From: Galeruca laticollis
Lineage: Eukaryota; Arthropoda; Insecta; Coleoptera; Chrysomelidae
Length of the DNA stretch: 64,000 nucleotides
Assembly: GCA_963921935.1 (NCBI GenBank)
Contig: OY998179.1
Coordinates: forward strand, 17,853,114-17,917,113
Reading direction: 5' to 3'
The translations under genes and the position numbers were made by a program. The notes below the pieces were generated by a model. That model saw only the letters and a program-made list of their open reading frames with translations, was not told where the DNA came from and did no database searches. Positions 31,962 to 41,865 of the stretch are shown piece after piece (within the stretch, counting starts at the first letter, position 1; every line of letters starts with the position of its first letter).

Positions 31962-33265
31962 ATGATGGAGCAAGGAAAACAAGATAGAAAACAAGAAAAG
32001 GAGGAAGTGGAACGGAAAAGAAAGCAAGAAAAGGAGGACGAGGAAAACCGTAGAAAACAAGAAAAGGAAGAAGAGGAACACTGGAGGAACGTGGAGATAG
32101 AAGAAAGGAAGTAAATATTAGAGTTACTGTCCGATTTTAGTACTACCTTTAAAAGTAAAATAGCGGCCTTGGATAATAAAATAGATACAATGGAAGGAGG
32201 CCTAAAAACAGACATAAAAACAGTTAACGAAGATAAGGAAACAGTAGAAAAAGATTTAAAAACAACAGAGAGATTTAAAAACAACAGAGAAAGATTTAAA
32301 AACAGACCAGCTTGACCTAAGACAAAAATTAGTTGCATTCGTAAAGAAAATACAAGTTAATCCCAATGATAGCAGTTTCATTAGTAATAGTGCCAGAACT
32401 GAAATAGTATCAAGCCACCTACATATGGGAGACATATCGCCGCCAATTTGAATCAGCATCTAGTGCCAATGGGTGGAATGATCAAGAGAAAGCCACCTCC
32501 CTTATGATTGCTCTTCGTGGACAAGCAGCATGCATTCTGCAATTATTACTCCAAGGCAACCCTAGCTATGACGTCATTATCCAAGTTTTGGAGAACAGGT
32601 ATCGACAGCAATAAGTTTTACAAAGTCAATTGAAGGTGCGCATGCAAAAATTAGACGAGAGCCTCCAAGAATATGGAAGTGACATAGAAAGACTATTGAG
32701 TTTAGCCTATGCACAGGCACCTAAAGAATTTTTAGAACAATTTGGCGTTCAAGCATTCATTGATGGTTTAAGAGATACAGAAATCCAACAAGCCCTTCGA
32801 TTACGCCACCATCTGACACTACAAGAAGTATTAACTTTTGCTCAAGAATTTGAAGCCGCTAAAACCATTTCCAAAACCGAACGTCCAAAATTACGAGCAA
32901 TACACTTCAAAGAGGAGAATTTAACTGAAGTTATGGCTAGAATCGGAAACCTACTACAAAGTCGTACACCAATTCAAGAATCTCGGAAATGTTTCAACTG
33001 CGGAAGAATTGGACATCTGCAGAGAACATGTAGAGTTCCACCAAGATCTCGAAGCCAAGTTATGAACTCGGATTACCAGACAACATCAAGACAACGTACA
33101 TCTTCGCAGAGCCCAGCTGGGAACACAGAGCTCATAGTCCCACAAGGAACAACCCTAGAGGATAATCTCCATACCAAAGTCGATCACCAACACCTGATCG
33201 GCGCTCTAATACCAGCATACAGGAAAACTACTGAAAGTCGACTATTCGGGGTGGTCGTCGACTAA
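31962..33265 (+). pseudogene. Gypsy gag with zinc knuckle
   Basis: Starts MMEQGKQDRKQEKEEVERKR, a Lys/Glu-rich coiled-coil stretch, stopped at 32112. The capsid-like part is broken near 32460-32610 (YRRQFESASSANGWNDQEKA, SLMIALRGQAA). It continues openly 32630-33265: LQSQLKVRMQKLDESLQEYG, FIDGLRDTEIQQALRLR and a CCHC zinc knuckle, CFNCGRIGHLQRTC (C-x2-C-x4-H-x4-C), then a basic Ser-rich tail. Gag packages the element RNA into particles. Confidence 0.88.
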
Positions 33266-33299
33266 AATCTTTCAAAGCCCTACGATTCGCACATATTCT

Positions 33300-33601
33300 T
33301 TGTTTAAAAATGGCCGAAATTTAACTGTTAGGGGACAACTAGAAAATCACGATTGCAAATTTATTGTCGACACTGGGGCACTTAGATCATTTGTACGCCC
33401 AGTTATGTTGACACAGAATTGCGCAAGAACACCTAAAGGTCTTGTGCTGGAAACCGCAACTAGTCATACTACTCCGATTTTGGGACAAGTGACAGCATCC
33501 ATTCGAATTGGAAACACGGCCATAGTTCACTCATTTTAGGCTTAGACATTATACTAGACAAATTTGTAATAGATTTGAAAAACAAAATTTTATCCATTGA
33601 C
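33300..33601 (+). pseudogene. Gypsy aspartic protease, cut by Penelope
   Basis: HDCKFIVDTGALRSFVRP has the Asp-Thr-Gly active site. LGLDIILDKFVIDLKNKILSID follows after a frameshift. The similarity stops at 33601, where a Penelope 3' end begins, and resumes near 34152 with NEEVIFSDENDQLHTIQ. The protease matures the Gag-Pol polyprotein. Confidence 0.88.
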
Positions 33602-34151
33602 ACCTAACACAAAAATAGAAGTGCTGCATATTTGTGAAAAGAAACAAGAACTGGATTTCCTTGAAGAATTGGAAATTAGAAGACATTTAAGAAACCCACA
33701 ATATGAAGTTGTCAATGAACAGTTAAATCTAGGGAGTTCTCCACTAATAAACTATCTTCTTAAGTGATAATTGTAAAGATCAGCAGATATAGTTTTCCTG
33801 GTTTTCTATATCATTGCACAGGTATACTGATCTTAATTGGAAAAATGATATCCGGGATATCACCATAGGGCTAATAATATCTAAGCTTCAATATTTGTAA
33901 TATCACATCTTCTTCTTTTTTCTATTTTTTTCTATAAACATATATTAAGTCAATCACAAGTTAGGTCACTTCTTCTTGGTCTAGCCAAAAATAACTACTA
34001 AACATCAGGTAGGCATAAAATGAAATGTAACTTCTGTCATTCTGACGATGATATTGATTTATCGAAACAATTGTAAATTTTTTAGAATTTTCAATAACTT
34101 TCATTATATTGTGGAATTAACTAGAAACCGTGAGTTTCATCTAAAACACTA
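33602..34151 (+). mobile_element. Penelope-like element 3' end inserted in gypsy protease
   Basis: Coding tail PNTKIEVLHICEKKQELDFL, EELEIRRHLRNPQYEVVNEQ and SSPLINYLLK with stop at 33764-33766, then the 3' terminal region with AGCCAAAAATAACTACTAAACATC, the hammerhead-like core and ATTATATTGTGGAATTAACTAGAAACCGTGAG. It is 5' truncated, as is typical of target-primed reverse transcription. It is younger than the gypsy host. Confidence 0.9.
34042..34074 (+). ncRNA. Hammerhead-ribozyme-like core in Penelope repeat
   Basis: CTGACGA-T-GATA-TTGATT-TATC-GAAA-CAATTG-T. Same order and same extra T as at 13352-13383. The position after stem III is A instead of C, still allowed at the cleavage site (UH). 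Confidence 0.4.
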
Positions 34152-34829
34152 TAACGAAGAAGTAATCTTCAGTGATGAAAATGATCAATTACACACAATT
34201 CAAAGTTATAGTTGATGAAGATATAAGAATTCCGGCAAATTGTCATGGCTCATCTTAAAGAAAAATCTAAAGATCTGACTATTGGGATTATTTAACCACG
34301 TGAACCGACAGAAGATGCAGTAATGGTAGCCAAATATCTGGTAAAAATAGAACAGCAAATTCCCGTTCGCGTTGCCAGTACATCTAGGAGACTAATTGAA
34401 CTAAAGAAAAATCACGAGTTGGGATATTGTGAACCAGTGAAGAGCATAGTGAATTTACGAGATAAATAAAGTCGACGCCCAACTACTTATAGAGACACTC
34501 ATCAAGGTCGCGACTGAAACTAACTAGCGAAAACATGAAGAGACGGTTGGATAAAAACCTTAAAGAAGAGATATTTGAGCCCGGTGATGCAGTTTGGTTG
34601 TACCAGCCCAGAAGAAAGCAAGGGTTAACTCCGAAGCTTCAACGAAACTGAGAAGATCCCTATCTAGTGGTCAAGAAAATCAATGACCTAATTTATCGCA
34701 TTCGTCTGACGCCAAAAAGTAAACCTAAGGTCGTTAATATCGAGAGATTGGCTCGCTATTATGGTGATGACCCACCCAACTGGTTTCAAGAAGACGTCGA
34801 AGTCCCTGTTACTCGAGGCGAATAACTTG
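34152..34829 (+). pseudogene. Gypsy protease-RT linker joined to pol C-terminus
   Basis: 34152-34480: DEDIRIPANCH, AHLKEKSKDLTIGII, PREPTEDAVMVAKYLVKIEQ and KKNHELGYCEPVKSIVNL, the linker before RT. From about 34510: RLDKNLKEEIFEPGDAVWLY, QPRRKQGLTPKLQ, VVKKINDLIYRIRL and KPKVVNIERLARYYGD, the integrase C-terminal tail, ending with a stop near 34824. The join removes RT, RNase H and the integrase core. It gives no macrodomain here, unlike the element at 9.7 kb. Confidence 0.85.
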
Positions 34830-35079
34830 AAGATAGGAAGCAATGTTACATCTGTTCTATGAATGTCAGAATGACAGCTTGGACTGCCAAGTATTGAATA
34901 AAGTTGTGAAAGTTATAACAATATTAGTATTGATTCCTAACATTTTAACCTTTGTCTTATTTTATATATAACTACGAGAAAATCACCGAAAACAAAATAG
35001 TACACAAACGATTTCCGGAGTATTAGAATCGACACATGATATTGATCCATATAAAATGAAAATGATAAAAGTCTGTTAG

Positions 35080-35745
35080 TCAAAAAGAGATAGAACCAGA
35101 TCTATATTCAAGTTAGAACGTATTTTCTGATTGTTTTTTTTTCAACATTTGACGAGAATTTATATTCATAACATTCATTTTCTGTTCAGTGGGTAGAAAA
35201 TTGAAGATTTTTGGAATGAGACAAGATATATTTCGTTGTCTGATTTTTATATTACTCAGAAATGTTTTAACGTAATATTCTTTTTCTTTACATAGTGGAA
35301 GATTCATGGTCGATATTATTTAATGGATATTTGTTTTTCTGTGTATGTTATTAAGAAAATAAATGTTCTTACATCACATGTGAAAAATGTAAATCGTTAG
35401 AGAAGGTTAGTTCTTTCTCAAACGTAATTTTCAGAATTTGTTTCTGTACCGGTTCCAACTGTTTCAAGTGAGTAGCAGCAACCCTTTCCCAGCTCAGTAT
35501 GGCATATTGAATACTAGATTCCGCCAGAGCGAAGTAAATGATCGTCAGGTGGTGATTGTCACGTACCTAATTTATTGAAATATTTGAAAATGAACAGTAT
35601 ATTTCTTAATGTTTTTGTCACATTGTGGACATCCCATCTCATATGACTGTCTATTGTTAGATCTAAATATTTGATCGTATCTGTTCTGGAAACATTAATT
35701 GTTATATACTATTATTATATTTACACCCTGTTTATCGGGGCACTC
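35080..35745 (-). pseudogene. Non-LTR retrotransposon ORF2 C-terminus
   Basis: Minus strand: TIKYLDLTIDSHMRWDVHN, LRNILFIFKYFNKLGT, IIYFALAESSIQYAILSWERVAA and LEPVQKQILKITFEKE, then RQRNISCLIPKIFNFLP in ORF 35307-35113. This is the thumb and post-RT region of CR1/Jockey-type proteins. Palm and fingers are absent. Confidence 0.8.
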
Positions 35746-37781
35746 TCACAGTGTCAAATGAATATTGAAGTCACATCAAAGTCTCTCCTTAAATATTTTT
35801 GGCGACGAGGATAAAGGAAGATTATTTCTATGGAAATAAAACGTTCCAGTGGTTTCAATTCTATCATTCAGAAAAATGGTTCAAGATTTCGCACCTCTCA
35901 TAGCTGCTCTAAGCGGACTAGTTAACAACCTATAACAACAACGTCCGAATACAGTTAAAGAAATTCTTCAAATGCAGGTACTAACTTTTGAATCTTTTGT
36001 TGAAACCACCGAAATTTTTTTCAAACTGAAAGCGACGCATTCGTACCCAGAACTCATAATCCAGCTTCAAAATTATATCGCACTTAAGCGGAACGTGTTG
36101 GCTGAACACCATAAATTCTTCTCAAGAACCCAATATCCTGAGGAATCAATATCAACATATGTTGCAGATCTGAAGGACCAAGTAAAAACCTGTGAATTCA
36201 AATCAGAATGCAACGATAACAAATGTTCAAAGTCCAACGTGAATAATTTGCTTCGAGTCCAATTCAGTCGTGGATTGAATGATACTAATATACGTGAAAA
36301 GATTTTGCAGCAAGCCAATATCACTTTCGAAAATACATTAGAAACTGTCCTAGCAATTGAAGCTTCAATCATCCAAGTATTTTTATGACATATTAGTCCA
36401 AGAATCAACCACTGAAGAATGTTTATTTAGATATATCAAAGGGAAAAAAATAAAGTATTAGGGACACATAATACCAGAATAAAGTATCAAAAAATCCTAC
36501 GACAAACTTATGGCAATATTAGAAGCTCATATGCCAAAAAATGTCGAGGAAGTTCAACAGTATTTGGGATTTGTTATGTACTACGCAAAATTTATTCAAA
36601 ATATGTTTGACATTCTCCATCCACTGAACTGACTTCTCCGGAAAGATATCAAATTTACATGGTCAGGTGAATGCGAAGCACCCTTCATAGATAGCTAGTG
36701 ATAAAGTTCTCATGCTCTTTACACCAGAATTACCTGTTGTTGTTGCTACTGACACCAGCCCTGTCGGTTTTTCTGCAATATCATCTCACCGTTTACCAGA
36801 TAGTAGTTTTCATTTCTAGATTTCTTACAAAAGGTGAACGAAATTATAACCAACTCGATAAGGAAGCTACAGCAACCCTCATCGTGAACAATAAGCCATT
36901 GACAACAATTGTCAGTCAATCAAAACAATTACCAACATTAACAGCTACATGGATGCTACGTTATGTACAATTTCTCTATGGGTTTGAACATGAAATAGAG
37001 TATCAAAGATCATCAGAACATGTTAACGCAAATTATTTTTCCAGAAATCCTTCAAAAATTGATCAGAAAGTCTAGTATAGATTAGATGATATGTACAGAG
37101 TGAATTTCATAACGGTGATAGAAATTTCAACATACACAGTAACATTCCGAGAAATTGCGATCGAAACTGATGTAGACCCTGAGCTTTCCAAAATAAAAAA
37201 ATATGTTTTTGACGGTACCTATCGAAATTCTGGGGTTTCTCTGCAAGATGGGATTTTATTTCGAGGACACAGAGTAGTAATTTCGGAAAAACTTCAAGCT
37301 GATACACTAAAAGATCTACATGCTACCCATATTGGTATTGTGAAAATAAAAGAACTCGCCAAAAATTATTGGTACTGGGAAGGTATTGATTCTGATATCG
37401 AAAATATCGCAGCAAGTTGTCATCATGCTGTGATATAAAAAAATTCCAGTGAAAGCAAATTGGCAACGAATCCATATAGATTATGCTGGACCATTCCTCA
37501 ACCATTACTTTTTCATTGACGTAGACGCTAAATCTAAGTGGCCAGAAATTCTTATGTCAACAACCAGAAGTACCATCAATATACTGAGAGAGATATTTAG
37601 TCGTCATGGGTTGGCAGAAATTTTAGTCAGTGACAATACTTCACATTTCAAGTCAATCGAATTTCAAGAATTCTGTGCACGTTATGGAATCGCTCAACAT
37701 TTTACGCACAAGGACATCCAGCAACCAACGACCAGGCTGAACGTCACTGTAAGAACAGGACAAACACTCCTTCACGATTGA
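35697..37781 (+). pseudogene. Ty3/gypsy element, gag to integrase, broken
   Basis: A short LTR remnant leads to TTTTTGGCGACGAGGAT, a typical gypsy LTR/primer-binding junction (35810). Gag is at 35876-36388 (FAPLIAALSGLVNN, RVQFSRGLNDTNIREKIL). RT end is at 36480-36690 (YDKLMAILEAHMPKNVEEVQ, LRKDIKFTWSGECEAPF), RNase H at 36700-37075 (LTKGERNYNQLDKEATA, EYQRSSEHVNANYFSR), integrase zinc domain at 37091-37438 (HATHIGIVKIKELAKNYWYW), core at 37449-37781 (Asp in HIDYAGPF, Asp in VSDNTSHF; Glu lies in QAERH after a frameshift). Most of the RT is deleted. Confidence 0.88.
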
Positions 37782-38430
37782 GAAGGTGGAATATTTATTG
37801 GAGGAAGAAAAATAAGTAACCTGAGGTATGCAGACGACATCTTGATTATTGCAGCAGACGAAGAACAACTGATGAACTTAATTAACTATAATAAACAATG
37901 AGAGAACTATAGTAGGTTTGAAAATCAACAAAACAAAACCAAAGTAATGATCATCAATCGATCCAATAACACGTCCAACATAAAAAACGTGGCAAGATAT
38001 GATGTGGTGGACAAGTTGGTATACCTGGGATCGTTGATAACCAAAGATGAAGACTGTTCAGACGAAATAAAGAGAAGTTTGGCAATGACCAGATCAGAAA
38101 CAACTAAACTCAAAAAAATATGGAGAGATCAGACTATTACAAAAACAGTGAAAGTAACGCTGGCCAATTTCTTGATCTTCCCAATTGCTGTTTACTCCGC
38201 TGAAACATGTACACTAAAGAAAACAGATCGAAAATAATTGGAGCCTTCGAATTATGGGTGTATAGACGAATTCTAAGAGTGTCATGGGTGGAGCACAGAA
38301 TAAACGCATCTGTCCTACAAGAACTAAAAATCAAAAAGGCGTCCACTAAACCAAATCAATGGAGCATATCTCAGTTACTTTGGCCACGTAGCTAGGAGAA
38401 CAGGTGAGATGGAAAACCCTGAGAAAAGAA
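37782..38430 (+). pseudogene. RTE-type reverse transcriptase fragment
   Basis: GGIFIGGRKISNLRYADDIL carries the catalytic YADD. KTKVMIINRSNNTSNIKN, DKLVYLGSLITKDEDCSDEI, IFPIAVYSAETCTLKKTDR and FELWVYRRILRVSWVEHRIN follow, and a tail at FGHVARR-like sequence. The signature (ETWTLKK..R.I.AFE.WCYRR) is that of the RTE-like LINEs common in insects. It abuts the gypsy integrase directly. Confidence 0.85.
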
Positions 38431-38454
38431 GAGATTATTCAAGATAAGTAAATA

Positions 38455-38640
38455 ATTGAGGTATATTGAGAATAATAGTGGCCCAAAAACAGTGCCTTGT
38501 AGCACTCCAAACTGAACTAACTCTTCTAAACTCATTTCTTACTTTTTCCGAATTGGTGTTTATTATTTATATCCTTGTAAGTTATCTCAATCTCAAGAAG
38601 GTTAATTAGATCTTAAAGAACATATTTTACTGATATTTCC
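38455..38640 (-). pseudogene. Non-LTR RT fragment (same family as 7632-8687)
   Basis: Minus strand: EELVQFGVLQGTVFGPLLFS, then IYL. This is RT motif G-x-PQGTxLGPLLF. It shares near-identical DNA with 8275-8335. Confidence 0.75.
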
Positions 38641-38654
38641 ACTTCTATATCCAT

Positions 38655-38780
38655 TCTCGTCATTAAAATGGATGTGTATATGCAGCCTCCTACACCGAAC
38701 GAGGCGCTGTTAGTCCCGCAAAATACGGAATTGTTCAATGAAAATCAAGCTCGTATTCAAAATGAACAGGTATTGTATAA
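38655..38780 (+). pseudogene. Jockey-like ORF1 fragment, part 1
   Basis: MDVYMQPPTPNEALLVPQNT, then FNENQARIQNEQVLYN. It is continued after the solo LTR by 39192-39464. The product is a probable nucleic-acid-binding ORF1/Gag-like protein. Confidence 0.5.
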
Positions 38781-39191
38781 TGTTACGATACACCACACTG
38801 GTATACGCAGGTTTTTTTATAACTGTTTACGATTGTGACTATCTTATCTAAACATTGTTTTTGTGACCAGTCTTATCTAGAAAATGCGAGAGCCAAATGT
38901 TTTTGTGTGTGTGAGCCGCAATCTAGAAATCTCTAGTAAACAAGGGACTAATATATATAAAGGACCGATCAGCGGCTAAGTTAGTTGATAATTTGACATC
39001 GTGAGATAAACAAGTAAATAAGTGAATATAAATGAGTGAACTGTTGATATAAATTCATAATTAAGTTTGTGTGCATATAAATTAAGTGTTGTGAGTAGTT
39101 TAGTGTTTAAATAAATTAGTAAGTAGCCATACCGAGTGTTTAAAGTTTATCCCATCCGTTTACTGTTTAAATAAATTAGGAAAACATTACA
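38781..39191 (+). mobile_element. Solo LTR of the macrodomain gypsy family
   Basis: Starts TGTTACGATACACCACAC, ends AAACATTACA, 411 bp, flanked by ATAA on both sides (38777-38780, 39192-39195). Internal words CATTGTTTTTGTGAC and GCCGCAATCTAGAAAT match the LTR piece at 9518-9718. A TATATATAAAGGACCGATCAG stretch at about 38951 could be the LTR promoter. A solo LTR forms by recombination between two LTRs. Confidence 0.85.
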
Positions 39192-39464
39192 ATAATGATA
39201 TAAATCACTACAAATACAAGTTGAAGCAATTCTACAGAAAATTAAACCATCAGAAAGGAACAGTGAAACAGAAAAAATTGAAAAACAGTTAGAATATTTC
39301 ACAGATGAAGAAAAACTAAGCAGGGAAACAGAATGGATTGGAGTTAAAAACTCCAAGAAAAGAAAAAATAGCAGCTTGCCAGAGGTACAATCCCCCAAAA
39401 GTAATAATAAACTGAAACCTGTTAATATCAAACCTCTCCCAATTGTAATGATTAAAGTACAAAA
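39192..39464 (+). pseudogene. Jockey-like ORF1 fragment, part 2
   Basis: LQIQVEAILQKIKPSERNSE, KIEKQLEYFTDEEKLSRETE, WIGVKNSKKRKNSSLPEVQS and KLKPVNIKPLPIVMI. The run WIxVKNSKKRK...KPxPIxI is the lead-in to the PRE_C2HC region of insect retroelement ORF1/Gag proteins. It is cut at 39465 by the Penelope fragment. Confidence 0.6.
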
Positions 39465-40235
39465 ATTTGTAATTTGTTATTTCTTTAGTTTGTTTGGGCA
39501 ATATTAATTGTATCGCCACTTTTCTTCTTTTTTATTAAGTAATTTATTCATTAGATGTAATGGATAACCGTTGGATGGTATTTGTTTAATTGTAATAATT
39601 TTTTTCACAATTTATTAGTAGGAACTGAAAATGCTCCATGTATCATTGAAGTATATGCTGCTAATTTATGTAACATGGGATTATCGGTATTATATGAAAT
39701 AGTCACATGAGTATGTGTTGGTTTTCTGCAAATTTAATCATCAAGTACCTTATTAACTCTTTGAATTTTTAAATCAAGAAAATTGATTGAATTATTATTT
39801 TGAACTTCTAATATAAATTCAATATTTGGGTGTAAATTATTAATATGATTGAAAAATACATTTAACTGTCGTTCACTGCCTCTAAAACAAGCTATTATGT
39901 CATCTACATATCTATAACAAAATGGGATATTTTTTGAAATATTTCTTTCAAAGATTTTTCCTTCTAAACTGTCTATAAAAATGTCAAAATTGGTGATATA
40001 GGGCTTCTCAATGGTGAACCTTCATTTTGAATATATACTTTATTGTCAAAAGTGAAATAATTTTATCTGATATTTTTCCTGGATTAATATTTTTATATTC
40101 TAATAATGTTCTTACAAGTGTTAGACATTCTTTTGGAGACATTTTAGTGAACATAGACGGAAAGATGAGATTTTCTGGAAAGTATGAAATAGTTATCGAA
40201 TTGTTGAGAATTTCTCGAATAGTCCAAGGAAGCTG
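39465..40235 (-). pseudogene. Penelope-like reverse transcriptase fragment
   Basis: Minus strand: KMSPKECLTLVRTLLEY, NINPGKISDKIISL, EGSPLRSPISPI-like block, YRYVDDIIACFRGSERQL (catalytic YVDD), HINNLHPNIEFILEVQ, NNNSINFLDLKIQR and CRKPTHTHVTISYN. These are Penelope RT motifs in the correct order. Frameshifts and stops are present. The GIY-YIG part is missing on this copy. Confidence 0.88.
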
Positions 40236-40540
40236 AAGAAATTATAGAACATTCAAGTAAATGGTCGCATTTTTCAAAATGTTATGAAACACTAACGGAA
40301 TTTCGTGAAATTACTTGAATTTTCAATCCCTAACGTCACCAAATTTTTGAATCATTCCTCGAATTCTCCAGAGAGTTTCTAAACTGCATGCTTGAATTTT
40401 GTATAAAGATCCAAAACGACAGCAATTTTCCAATACATTACTTGAAATTTCCAGAAAGTGTCAAGAAGTTAGTAGGTTTTCGAGAATTTTCTAGAATTTC
40501 CAAAGAAGATCCAGAAAAATATCGAAACATGTCACAACTT
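40170..40540. repeat. Degenerate GAA/TTC-rich repeat
   Basis: Repeated variants of GAATTTCTCGAA, GAACATTCAAG and TTCTAGAATTTCC at irregular 25-40 bp spacing. It resembles the cluster at 18057-18200 and looks like a decayed minisatellite. Confidence 0.4.
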
Positions 40541-41865
40541 TTCTACTAGGTACCCATACACATTACTTTCACCCCCGTATCTTTCACATTCTTACATTTA
40601 TCAACACACAACAACTATGGCTGAACATGTACCACACTAAATTTTCAAAAAAATTTAAATAACACACAAACTACATTCAATTAATGTGCCTCCTTTATCC
40701 GAGTACATTCGAATGGAATAATTACAAAATGAAATTTACTCAAAAAATACACGAATATTTCACCATCAACTCAGCGAAGTTCTCTAATGAACCGTAGTAA
40801 TTTAATTCAAAGCCATCTTTTTTTAAACTCATATCAAACTGGCTCCGTACTAAACAGCTTCTGTCTGTATGAAAATAGTTTTGCAAATTCTATGTACATC
40901 CACAATATCTTCAACGTCAACTTTGAAGATAAAGTAGATTGATGATGTCAGTAATAATAAAGAAAGCATTTTACAGAAACTAAAATACTATTATCTGAAT
41001 TGTAATTATAAGCCATCGCGTGGGCAAATCTCTATGCAGGTTATATTTAAACGGGGTTTTCCTTTGATATTATAATGGTAATTTTATATTTTTCTTGTTA
41101 TTATCACGCCATTTTCCTGCTATTCCAATTATTATAATTATAGTATGTCTTATCTTTGAGAATATGTTATTTACATTAATTTTGGGAACACACAAAACGT
41201 TTATGAATGCATTAAAAAAGGTATATTTGACTGAAATACATACTTTAAAGATATCCAAAATAGAGATCAATTATTTTAATCATGGTATAGTCTGTTATCT
41301 TATTTATCAATTTTATTTACTATAGCAATACAGTAAAAACGATGAGGCTTTTCCATCACGTGACCTAGTTGACGTTATTATTCAACACATACTATATTGG
41401 TGCTGTCTTCTTCTAATAACAGAAAAAGAGCGAAACACAATACAAGCGTTTGTCGAATTGTTTTGATTAAGATGCATATGGTTGACGAAGATATTAATCG
41501 GAAACCATCAAGGGACCGTGCACCGTCATTATTTTTAAAGTTAACGAGAAAAATTCGTATAAATTAAACTATTGGACCCATAGACATATGTATTGCGGCT
41601 CAACTTTTGACGTAGATTAACGTGCCGTAAATAGTTTTTCGCAATACCCCCTCAATTTCGAGAATTGAGTTACCTATATTACTAAGAATTCTACAGTTTA
41701 ACTTTGGTCCTTGAAGACGATAACTCGGTTATCGAAATGCGCGTCGGACAGTGTAATTGCAAATGACGGTAAAATGGTAATAAATACTGTGTTCAGTACT
41801 AAAAGACGCATCAAAAAATTAACTAGTCACAAGATCTTTATATGCCAGGAGCACTACAGTTTGAC
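40541..41865. other. AT-rich stretch with no recognised gene
   Basis: Short open frames at 41070-41325 on both strands are mutual shadows without family resemblance. Confidence 0.5.

Larger units (their letters stand above)
29425..34920 (+). mobile_element. Ty3/gypsy insertion with 4-bp target duplication, nested and deleted
   Basis: Both ends match: TGTTAC..CTGTTCTATGAATGTC at 29425 and 34844, and GAGTTGTGAAAGTTATAACA / AAGTTGTGAAAGTTATAACA at 31920 and 34920. ATAT flanks both sides (29421-29424, 34921-34924). The 5' LTR is 29425-31920, split by a mariner. The 3' LTR (34844-34920) is reduced to 77 bp by an internal deletion. Internal order: gag, protease, Penelope insertion, protease-RT linker, then a deletion to the pol C-terminus. 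RT, RNase H and most of integrase are gone. Confidence 0.88.

Noticed and set aside
31958..32459. Minus-strand ORFs rich in Ser/Phe/Leu
   Set aside because: Antisense of the Lys/Glu-rich gag start on the plus strand.
40027..40236. Plus-strand 69-codon ORF
   Set aside because: Antisense shadow of the Penelope RT on the minus strand, where the motif order is correct.
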